Shown here: positions 1-5,801 of the stretch, one piece after another
Layout: every line of letters begins with the position of its first letter
Numbering within the stretch: the stretch's first letter is position 1
Assembly: GCA_003165115.1 (NCBI GenBank)
Contig: PLSJ01000077.1
Coordinates: 18,820 to 24,813 of the forward strand
Length of the DNA stretch: 5,994 bases
Direction: 5' to 3'
Source: Syntrophaceae bacterium
Lineage (GTDB): Bacteria > Desulfobacterota > Syntrophorhabdia > Syntrophorhabdales > WCHB1-27
The notes under the pieces: generated by a model
What the model was told of the DNA's origin: nothing
Databases searched by the model: none
Seen by the model: the letters and a program-made list of their open reading frames with translations, nothing else
Program-made: the position numbers and the translations under genes

Positions 1-27
1 CGTCGCTCGCACCTGCCGTTCCTCCAT
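1..27 (-). CDS. Possible start of a further operon gene, cut by the window edge
   Basis: After the stop of the SDR gene the minus strand stays open to the window edge. It offers an ATG at 27 and an in-frame GTG at 12. The ATG has an AAGGTGG-like sequence about 9 bases upstream. The GTG has GGAGG 8 bases upstream, which is the more usual pattern in this operon. From the GTG only four codons are visible (M-R-A-T) and from the ATG nine. No product can be inferred. The frame is the same as that of the SDR gene, separated from it by a TAG stop. The same-strand position and short gap suggest the operon continues, but the visible stretch is too short to prove a gene. Confidence 0.35.
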
Positions 28-57
28 TTCCCTTACCCACCTTTTTTCATCGTGCTT

Positions 58-810
58 CTAGTGCATCGCTCTTCCCCCGTCCACGAGAAGGGTCTGTCCG
101 GTGATAAAGTCGGCGGCGTCGGAAGAGAGAAAGATCGCCGCTCCCACGATATCTTCGGCTGTGCCGAGCCTGCTGAGCGGTGTCTTGGAAGTATCGTACC
201 TGGCCACGTCGGCGATGGTCCTGCTTCCCTCGGTGTCGGTAAAACCAGGCGCGATGGCGTTGATGCATATGTTGTCAGGGCCGAGCTCGATCGCGAGAGC
301 GCGGGTCAGACCGACGACCGCCCCCTTCGTCGCAACATAGTGAGCAAAACCGTGGGAGCCGGTGAAAAAGACTTCAGAGGCAAGGTTGATGACTTTCCCC
401 TTTCCGGCCTCCTTCATGTAAGGATAGACGGCTTTCGTGCTGAGCCACAGACCTTTCACGTTTACCGCCATCACCACGTCCCACTCGTCGCTGGTGATCT
501 CGTGAAAAGGCTTCCTTCGGAGTCCATAGTAAAGGGCCGCGTTGTTGACGAGAATATCTATCCTCCCGAAGCGGTCCACCGCGTACCGGGCCATCTTCTT
601 CATATCTTCGTCGGACGTGACGTCGACCAGAAGGGATTCAGCTTCCGTGCCCAACTGTCTCACCTCTTCAATCGCCTGATCGAGTCCCACCGGCTCATTC
701 GTCGCCGCCAGGATCCTGGCCCCCTCGGCGGCAAGCCCCATGCAAAAAGCCTTGCCCAGCCCTCTGCCGCCGCCGGTTACGATGGCAACCCGTCCGTCAA
801 GTTTACCCAT
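58..810 (-). CDS. Short-chain dehydrogenase/reductase (classical SDR, FabG-like)
   Basis: A 250-residue cytoplasmic oxidoreductase, the usual length of a classical SDR. It should interconvert a hydroxyl and a keto group using a nicotinamide cofactor. Seen: the cofactor loop TGGGRGLG at 12-19, D63 after the third strand, NNAA at 89-92, and the full catalytic set N117, S145, Y158 and K162 (YVATK at 158-162). The S-to-Y spacing is the expected 13. The PG motif is at 188-189 and the C-terminal DGG at 244-246. R16 in the glycine loop and the absence of an Asp at the end of strand two (AATNE at 35-39, similar to the TATSE of E. coli FabG) suggest NADPH preference; this is inference. An ATG two codons earlier (816) directly abuts the GGAGG, so the start at 810, with a 6-base spacer, is preferred. 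It is the last complete gene of the operon, 25 bases after the DUF89 gene. The substrate cannot be read from the sequence; a fatty-acid FabG role is not supported by its neighbours. Confidence 0.95.
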   Translation of the reverse strand: MGKLDGRVAIVTGGGRGLGKAFCMGLAAEGARILAATNEPVGLDQAIEEVRQLGTEAESLLVDVTSDEDMKKMARYAVDRFGRIDILVNNAALYYGLRRKPFHEITSDEWDVVMAVNVKGLWLSTKAVYPYMKEAGKGKVINLASEVFFTGSHGFAHYVATKGAVVGLTRALAIELGPDNICINAIAPGFTDTEGSRTIADVARYDTSKTPLSRLGTAEDIVGAAIFLSSDAADFITGQTLLVDGGRAMH

Positions 811-816
811 GGTCAT

Positions 817-821
817 CCTCC
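817..821 (-). promoter_or_regulatory. Ribosome binding site that sets the SDR start
   Basis: GGAGG on the minus strand (plus-strand CCTCC). It lies 6 bases before the ATG at 810 and 0 bases before the ATG at 816. The spacing favours the downstream ATG, making the SDR 250 rather than 252 residues. Confidence 0.75.
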
Positions 822-835
822 CCCTTGCACAGCGG

Positions 836-1756
836 TCAAGAAGTCAAGACCTGTCGTGAGGCACCGGTCTTTACCCTCATCTCGTCTCCGGCCTGATCCA
901 GCCTTATCACCACATCGCCTTCGTCTACGCCCGTTTCCCTGGCAATGGGCCCGCATTTCACTTTGAGCATGAATATGGACGGCTTTCCCCCGGTCTCGCC
1001 GCTCAACGCCTCAAAGCTGCCCGTTCCTTTCCCTATGACGAGGTCGCTCTCCGTAAAGCACTCCCGAAGGTCCCGCGGTACCTCCAGGGGCACGAAGAAA
1101 CCGTCGGCCGTCACAAGCCTGTCCACGCCTTTGTCGAGACCGAAAAATCGGGCGTCCTCAAACGTCGCGTCCTCGAAAAACGTGCTCTTCTTCACCACCA
1201 GCGTCACCCGCGGCCCCATCCGCTTTATCAGGGCGACGACAAGCGAATCGAAGCCTATCTCTCCCGCGTTGTCGGTGATATAAAGGACGCGGCGACTCTC
1301 TTTGACAGCGTGGTACACGTCTCCCGTCACCACCGGCGTAAAGTCATCCCGGTCGATAATCCGTGCGATCTCCTGAAAGGTGTAGGCCCCCGAGGGAGAG
1401 TTCAGGGGGGCGATATTGCTCGCCGCCGCCAGGAAGCATGACCGCTCGAGCTTTTCCCTGTCCGTCCTGCCTGCGTCGACATATGCCCAGGCACGGGACA
1501 GCAGGGCCACGGCGTTTTCGTTGCTCTCTCTTTTGAGCTTTTCGTAACGGTCGGCGATGCCGGAGGAAGAAGCAAGGGCGCTGAACGCTGCGCTGTTGCA
1601 GACGCTCCCGAGGTTGGCCGAAGGTTTCACATCCCTCACGAGCGCGTCCATCAGGCGCGTTGCCAGGCCGGGCAGTTCTTTTTTGTCCGCATAAGACGCG
1701 ACCCTGCCGTATACCCAGTGCATGCAGCACACACCACATTCGACATCAGGTTTCAC
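836..1756 (-). CDS. DUF89/ARMT1-like domain protein, probable metal-dependent phosphatase
   Basis: A 306-residue protein of the DUF89 group (AF1104-like, COG1578 type). Characterised members are Co/Mn/Ni-dependent phosphatases on small phosphorylated metabolites and are linked to metabolite damage control. Seen: an N-terminal cysteine cluster (C7, C10, C11) in the place where these proteins carry a CxxC pair; an internal helical region at about 60-130; and the signature block TDNAGEIGFD at 161-170, with D162 and N163 as likely metal ligands. EDATFEDA at 195-202 corresponds to the usual NDAT.EDA, KGTGSFEAL at 243-251 to the usual KGQGNFE, and LKVKC at 264-268 to the usual LKAKC. The start is the GTG at 1756, 6 bases after AGGAGG; a TTG ten codons upstream (1786) has no such site. 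The gene begins 36 bases after the second flavoprotein gene and precedes the SDR. Two signature positions differ from consensus as I recall it (E195 for Asn, S247 for Asn), so activity is likely but the substrate is unknown. The family call rests on these motifs read by eye. Confidence 0.85.
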   Translation of the reverse strand: MKPDVECGVCCMHWVYGRVASYADKKELPGLATRLMDALVRDVKPSANLGSVCNSAAFSALASSSGIADRYEKLKRESNENAVALLSRAWAYVDAGRTDREKLERSCFLAAASNIAPLNSPSGAYTFQEIARIIDRDDFTPVVTGDVYHAVKESRRVLYITDNAGEIGFDSLVVALIKRMGPRVTLVVKKSTFFEDATFEDARFFGLDKGVDRLVTADGFFVPLEVPRDLRECFTESDLVIGKGTGSFEALSGETGGKPSIFMLKVKCGPIARETGVDEGDVVIRLDQAGDEMRVKTGASRQVLTS

Positions 1757-1760
1757 CGGC

Positions 1761-1770
1761 CACCTCCTTG
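1761..1770 (-). promoter_or_regulatory. Strong ribosome binding site setting a GTG start
   Basis: The minus strand reads CAAGGAGGTG here, nearly a full match to the end of 16S rRNA. Its AGGAGG core ends 6 bases before the GTG at 1756. It lies inside the longer open frame that begins at TTG 1786, and so argues that the DUF89 protein starts at the GTG. Confidence 0.8.
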
Positions 1771-1792
1771 ATAGAGGCTTTCTCAAAGGTGG

Positions 1793-3475
1793 CTACCATC
1801 CGCGCTGTTCCCAGGGTTTATATTTAAGGCCGAAGTCCTGGGCGATAAGCTTATAGCAGTTGTAGCTGCTGCCGCGACCTATGCCGTGCGCCGGGTGGCA
1901 CGCCATGCCGCACATATAGTAGTTTTTGATGGGCATGCGCTGTCCCGAGAGTTCCGGCATGGGCCTGTTTCTGCCGGAGCACTCGTAATGTGCATCGAGA
2001 CCGCCCCATCCGCCCTGGGGCATACAGGGGTTCCTGTTGACCACGTCGTCCGGGGTGGCGATCCACGCGGACATGAAATTCTCTTTATTCACGTTGGGGG
2101 CGTACTTGCCCCACTCTTCGACGAACTTGAACTCGATTTCCTTTTTCATCCTGAGCCAGTCACGCTCGCTGAAGTTTCTCCAGGGACACGTGAACTCTTC
2201 GACAAGCGCGGCAAACCGTCCTTCAGGCGCGCGGGTCTTGTCCCATTGCACGTCAGGGGCGACGAGAAGGTACAGCTTGTTCGCGATACCCTGTGCCCAG
2301 CGCTCCTTCTGATAGCGGCCGCTCAGGAAGTATTCCGGGTCGGCCTCACCGAAGTACAGCCTCGGGACCATGCCAAGCTCCGTGTTCTGCGGGTACTTGG
2401 GCGCTTCCATAAGCGCCACGTTTCCCCAGAAGAGCTGGGTCCTCTCATAGCCTTTGTCGTCCAGGGTCGGCGGTTTTTCCTTCAGCTTCTGACCCTTCGC
2501 CCAGATGGCCTCCGGCCACGAGTCCCTGCCGGCGACGTCCATCGTGAGCTCGGTATTCAGATCGCTCACGACCAGGTCGGCCAATATTCTGTCGCCGTTC
2601 GTGAGCTCGATGCCATAGGCCTTGTTATTATCGACGAGCACCTTCTTCACCTCGCTCAGGACGAAGAACTCCCCGCCGTATTCCTCGAAGGCCCTGAGCA
2701 GGGCATGGGTGATGCTGTGTGTTCCGCCCGTCACGATGGCAGCCGCATCCATCGACAGGATGAGGCCCAGGGCGTGGATGTGCCAGTAAGGCCCCGGCCT
2801 GTCCTGCGGAAAGAAACCGGTCGAGGTTTGAATGGCCCTCATGTAAAACGTCTGCATCTCGGGACTCTTGAACAGCGTCGTGGCGATATGGCCAACCGTG
2901 CCGAAGGCGATGTCGGGGTCGATCCCGTCCTTCGGGTCGTCGGCCAGCGCTTCGAGGGGATCGGGCCCGTCGGGCCACTCCGCCGGTCCCGTGAACCGGT
3001 AGCGGTGCCACGCTTCTCTCCACCTGGCCTTGTACCTCCTGATGATTTCCTCCACGGTATCGGCGTCGTCCTTATTGATCTTCGCCACTTCCCTGATCGT
3101 ATAATTCGCTGCCGCTTCGGAGAATTCGGCCCTCCCGGTCACGGGGTCCACCACCGGGAAGATCGTCTTGCCCAGGATGTAATTGCCGTCCGGGTATATC
3201 CACGCCTCGTTATTCTCCGGGAAAAGGTAGACCAACCCGCGATCCCTCAGGCCGAAGTCGGTATATGCGGGGTTTGTATAAAACCGCGTAAAATGGGCGC
3301 ACACGTTCTGGATAAACCCCGGCAAGGGCAATTCCTCCCCGCACGCGCCGCCGCCCATCTCGTGCCACCTCTCGAACATGGCCGTCTTGAGTCCCGCCCG
3401 CTGCAGGTAGCAGGCAATAATTGTCGCGTGATGGCCTCCTCCAACTATCACCGCATCATACTTCTTATCTGGCAT
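1793..3475 (-). CDS. FAD-dependent oxidoreductase, phytoene desaturase-like superfamily (divergent copy)
   Basis: A 560-residue flavoprotein of the CrtI/PYROXD2-like amine oxidase superfamily (COG1233 type). Seen: an N-terminal Rossmann motif after a beta strand, VIVGGGHHA at 9-17; E35 at the end of strand two for the adenosine ribose; the ER....GGG block at 35-43; GGTHSITHAL at 250-259, which begins the second part of the FAD domain; a GIELTNGD strand pair at 288-295; and the C-terminal FAD segment at 523-540 (G523, HP at 527-528, G531, G533, G535, N539). The region at about 130-245 has little similarity to the sister enzyme and is probably substrate-binding. No signal peptide or membrane helix is seen, so it is likely cytoplasmic or peripheral. 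Oddities: the third glycine of GxGxxG is Ala (A17), flanked by two His, and the usual GxNAA end is replaced by SSYNC. AGGAGG lies 4 bases before the ATG. Reaction type (desaturation, saturation or isomerisation of C=C bonds) is inferred from the superfamily; the substrate is unknown. Confidence 0.93.
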   Translation of the reverse strand: MPDKKYDAVIVGGGHHATIIACYLQRAGLKTAMFERWHEMGGGACGEELPLPGFIQNVCAHFTRFYTNPAYTDFGLRDRGLVYLFPENNEAWIYPDGNYILGKTIFPVVDPVTGRAEFSEAAANYTIREVAKINKDDADTVEEIIRRYKARWREAWHRYRFTGPAEWPDGPDPLEALADDPKDGIDPDIAFGTVGHIATTLFKSPEMQTFYMRAIQTSTGFFPQDRPGPYWHIHALGLILSMDAAAIVTGGTHSITHALLRAFEEYGGEFFVLSEVKKVLVDNNKAYGIELTNGDRILADLVVSDLNTELTMDVAGRDSWPEAIWAKGQKLKEKPPTLDDKGYERTQLFWGNVALMEAPKYPQNTELGMVPRLYFGEADPEYFLSGRYQKERWAQGIANKLYLLVAPDVQWDKTRAPEGRFAALVEEFTCPWRNFSERDWLRMKKEIEFKFVEEWGKYAPNVNKENFMSAWIATPDDVVNRNPCMPQGGWGGLDAHYECSGRNRPMPELSGQRMPIKNYYMCGMACHPAHGIGRGSSYNCYKLIAQDFGLKYKPWEQRGW

Positions 3476-3510
3476 AATTCCTCCTTATCCTTATATCTTC
3501 CGAACCCTCA

Positions 3511-3942
3511 TTATCTTCTCGCCGGTATGGGGCTGGGCCCGCTTCTGGGTGCGGAACCCGGTATGGGTCCGGGTGCCGCCTTCGGGATAGGAACGCCTTT
3601 AGTCGCGGCCGCGGCTCCCGGAGCAGGGGCACCGGCCTGTTCGGCCGTCGCGGTGGCCGAATAATCAGGGTCCTTTGCAAAAAGGAATGCTATCCCCTTT
3701 AAGATGAGCGCCGGATGCGTCAGGACCTCTTTTATCATGGCCCTCAGATCGGATGGGTCGACGAATGCCCTCACCGTCCAATGGACCGGGTTGACCACCT
3801 CCATGGTCATGAGCATCCTTAATGGTTCGGCGATGCCGTTTTTGGGTGGCTCCAGTGTCGACGGGACCATGTTGGTCGTCTCTATCTTTGCCATCCTGGC
3901 CGTCAGTAACGTTCTTCCTAATCCGGTCGATCTTAAAAACAT
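3511..3942 (-). CDS. Unrecognised 143-residue protein with an Ala/Pro/Gly-rich basic tail
   Basis: I do not recognise this protein. It sits between the two flavoprotein genes, 26 bases after one and 35 before the other, so co-expression is likely. Residues 1-20 are basic and probably helical (R4, R10, R16, K19). Residues 38-90 look like a folded core with a VVNPVHWTVRAF strand-like stretch (49-60), followed by helices and a short hydrophobic run at 77-89 that is too short for a sure membrane segment. From about residue 95 the chain becomes low in complexity: the last 48 residues hold roughly 14 Ala, 11 Pro and 6 Gly, with five Lys/Arg and one Glu, including GP-x-P-type repeats. There are no cysteines, so no iron-sulphur or disulphide role. 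The start is chosen from AAGGAG 6 bases before the ATG at 3942; a longer frame up to 4023 would overlap the preceding gene and lacks such a site. A role as a partner, linker or membrane tether for the flavoproteins is inference only. Confidence 0.75.
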   Translation of the reverse strand: MFLRSTGLGRTLLTARMAKIETTNMVPSTLEPPKNGIAEPLRMLMTMEVVNPVHWTVRAFVDPSDLRAMIKEVLTHPALILKGIAFLFAKDPDYSATATAEQAGAPAPGAAAATKGVPIPKAAPGPIPGSAPRSGPSPIPARR

Positions 3943-3948
3943 GTTGGT

Positions 3949-3954
3949 CTCCTT
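3949..3954 (-). promoter_or_regulatory. Ribosome binding site that sets the start of the small tailed protein
   Basis: AAGGAG on the minus strand, 6 bases before the ATG at 3942 and just after the stop of the upstream flavoprotein gene (3969-3971). It supports a separate 143-residue protein rather than a 170-residue form overlapping its neighbour. Confidence 0.75.
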
Positions 3955-3968
3955 CGAAAAAACATGTG

Positions 3969-5600
3969 TTAAAAGAGTCCAAGGTCTCTGGCTTCTTTCA
4001 CACCCCGCGGCTCCGGCCACCATTTCTCGATGCCCAGGTCATCCATGATTTTCTCCGCAGCGTTAAACCCTGGGCCGTAGGTGATCATACCCCCGGAATG
4101 GGTGCACGCGCCCGCAAGGTAAAGCTTGCCGACCGGCGTGCTGTGCTGGCCGCAGTATTCGTTCGGTCTGAAATAGCCCATCTGCAAGGGGAGATAGGCG
4201 CCCTGCTTGAAGCAGCCGTTCTTCATATCGGGGAACTTGTTTTCCGTGTCGAGGGGGGTGCCTATGTAATCCCACACGATGTTGCCGTTCAGGTTCGGCG
4301 CATACCTGGCAAGCGTTGCCTTGCAGCGCTCGGCGTACTCTCTCCTCATGCTGTTCCAGGCGAGGGGCCCGCCGTCCTTGAGGTGGTAAGGCGCGCATTC
4401 CATCGAGATGAGGCCGATATGCTTCACGTCGCTGCCCGGACGGCGATGAACCCGTATGGAGTCATGGACCGACGGGAAACAGCAGTTGAAGCCGCCGTCA
4501 TGGAGCTCGCCTCTCTTCGATGCCTCGAAGTGGTTGATGAGGTCCTGCTCGCTTTCGTAGCCGACGATATAAATGAGCGCGTCGGCCAGCTCCGGGTTGG
4601 ACGAGAACGCACTGAATTTCGGAAGCTCGGTAAGGGCCATATGAACGGTAAAGAAGCTCATGTCGGAATAGTGCCATTGGTCGAGCCGTGTAATCAGCTC
4701 CCCGCTGAGGTGCTGCTTCCCTACATAGTCGTAGAAGGTCTGGTGCGGATTGAGGGAACTGCAGACGAACTTGTTCGCCTTGATGATGCTGCCGTCGTCC
4801 AGCTCGACGCCCTTAGCTTCTCCGTTCTCGATGATTATCCGCTTGATGACGCATCCGCTGATGACCCTGCCGCCGTGCTCGGAGATGTACTTGCCCATAA
4901 GGTGCGCCACGTGATGGGACCCGCCTTTCGAAAGCCTGAAGTGCCACCCCCGGTTTATCATAAGCGGTACGAGATAACCGAGCCCCTCGAGATCGTAGTC
5001 GAGCCCCCACATGGTGGCAAGATAAAGAAAGAGCGCGCGCACCCTGTCGTTTTCGAACCAGGAATCGACGATCTGCCTGGGTGTATATCCGGTCAGCTCG
5101 TCATCCCACTTGGTCGCGTAGTGCAATTCCAGTTTCGCAGCCTGTTCGAGACTGGGAAGGGGATTGACATAGCTCGCGGGAGCGAGAAAGACGTCCATCG
5201 CTTCGTCCGATATCTGGACGAAATTCAGGAAACTCTCCGCGTCCCGCTCGGAGAATTTGGCGATCGATGCGGCCGATTTTTTCGGGTCTTTATAAAGGGC
5301 GAGGTGCGTCCCGTCCAGAAAAGGCATTACCACCTGGAGGTCCGGGTAGATCCATTCCAGGTCGTAATTCTTCTCGAGCTCGAAATCCCTCAGGGGTGGC
5401 GCATACTCAACCATCATGTGGTAGATGGCGTGACTATCTACCAGCATGCCCGGAAGAAGAAGGTTTTCCGTAGCCAGGCCGCCGCCGATCTCGTACCGCC
5501 GCTCCAGGATCGCCACCTTCAGTCCGGCCTTGGCGAGATAGCCGGCCGCGGTGAGCCCGTTCGGTCCTGCTCCGATGATAATCCCATCAAACTCCATCAT
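3969..5600 (-). CDS. FAD-dependent oxidoreductase, phytoene desaturase/PYROXD2-like (canonical copy)
   Basis: A 543-residue flavoprotein and the first gene of the block. Seen: IIGAGPNGLTAAGYL at 8-22 with an intact GxGxxG (G10, G12, G15); E33 and the ERRYEIGGG block at 33-41; GGSHHVAHLM at 226-235, followed by a GVELDDG strand pair at 264-270; and a C-terminal FAD segment at 497-515 (GACTHSGG, then GPGFNAA), which is the classic ending of CrtI-type enzymes. Length fits the family. The region at about 105-220 is likely the substrate-binding part and has several aromatic residues. No signal peptide is seen. AGGAGG lies 5 bases before the ATG at 5600; a second ATG follows at 5597 and could also be used. 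It shares fold, length and motif order with the 560-residue protein two genes downstream, but the two differ widely outside the FAD motifs, so they are distant paralogues. Members act on C=C bonds of polyenes or other hydrophobic substrates. No carotenoid gene is present, so the substrate is open. Confidence 0.95.
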   Translation of the reverse strand: MMEFDGIIIGAGPNGLTAAGYLAKAGLKVAILERRYEIGGGLATENLLLPGMLVDSHAIYHMMVEYAPPLRDFELEKNYDLEWIYPDLQVVMPFLDGTHLALYKDPKKSAASIAKFSERDAESFLNFVQISDEAMDVFLAPASYVNPLPSLEQAAKLELHYATKWDDELTGYTPRQIVDSWFENDRVRALFLYLATMWGLDYDLEGLGYLVPLMINRGWHFRLSKGGSHHVAHLMGKYISEHGGRVISGCVIKRIIIENGEAKGVELDDGSIIKANKFVCSSLNPHQTFYDYVGKQHLSGELITRLDQWHYSDMSFFTVHMALTELPKFSAFSSNPELADALIYIVGYESEQDLINHFEASKRGELHDGGFNCCFPSVHDSIRVHRRPGSDVKHIGLISMECAPYHLKDGGPLAWNSMRREYAERCKATLARYAPNLNGNIVWDYIGTPLDTENKFPDMKNGCFKQGAYLPLQMGYFRPNEYCGQHSTPVGKLYLAGACTHSGGMITYGPGFNAAEKIMDDLGIEKWWPEPRGVKEARDLGLF

Positions 5601-5723
5601 GAACGCCTCCTTTATCTATATTCAATGAAACCGGCATCCGACCTCAAACGACCTGCAGCCATGTCTTCTTCTGTACCTGACCATGTCCTGCCTTCGTACA
5701 CCACAAAACACGAAACGTATGTC

Positions 5724-5761
5724 GCTATGATATATTGTCTGTCTTTATTAAAAGACATAGC
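5724..5761. promoter_or_regulatory. Nested inverted repeats, candidate operator
   Basis: A perfect palindrome, TGTCTTT-ATTA-AAAGACA, fills 5740-5757 (7-base arms, 4-base centre). Its right arm overlaps a second pair, GCTATG at 5724-5729 and CATAGC at 5756-5761. It lies about 140-160 bases upstream of the first gene's start, in AT-rich DNA. An 18-base symmetrical site in a leader is the size bound by dimeric repressors such as TetR or GntR types, but no regulator gene is in the window. It is not followed by a T run on the minus strand, so a terminator is unlikely. Function is inferred from symmetry and position only. Confidence 0.35.
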
Positions 5762-5771
5762 AAGGCAAACT

Positions 5772-5801
5772 TTTTTATAAGCCCATAAGAAATTTTTATA
5801 A
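5772..5801. repeat. Direct repeat of a 9-mer, 21 bases apart
   Basis: TTTTTATAA occurs at 5772-5780 and again at 5793-5801, a period of 21 bases or two helical turns. On the minus strand it reads TTATAAAAA, containing a -10-like TATAAA, but neither copy has a -35 at the right distance. It could be a pair of protein sites, an UP-like AT-rich element, or chance in AT-rich DNA. Confidence 0.4.

Noticed and set aside
52..966. A 304-codon open frame on the plus strand across the SDR gene
   Set aside because: It is in register with the SDR codons, its translation matches nothing, and the SDR on the other strand has a complete catalytic set.
1886..3664. A 592-codon open frame on the plus strand, antisense to the second flavoprotein
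   Set aside because: Same cause: it is in register with the minus-strand gene and reflects avoidance of TTA, CTA and TCA codons. It has no recognisable domain and runs into the gene for the small protein.
3511..4023. A 170-residue form of the small tailed protein
   Set aside because: It would overlap the end of the upstream flavoprotein gene by more than 50 bases and has no ribosome binding site, while the ATG at 3942 has AAGGAG at 6 bases.
1793..5600. Carotenoid biosynthesis cluster
   Set aside because: The flavoproteins belong to the broad CrtI-like superfamily, but no phytoene/squalene synthase, cyclase or prenyltransferase gene is present, and the neighbouring DUF89 and SDR genes do not fit a carotenoid cluster.
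3822..5780. A 652-codon open frame on the plus strand, antisense to the first flavoprotein
   Set aside because: Its codons lie exactly in register with those of the minus-strand gene, so it is open simply because that gene uses no TTA, CTA or TCA codons. The translation shows no family motif, whereas the minus-strand product has full FAD motifs and a good ribosome binding site.
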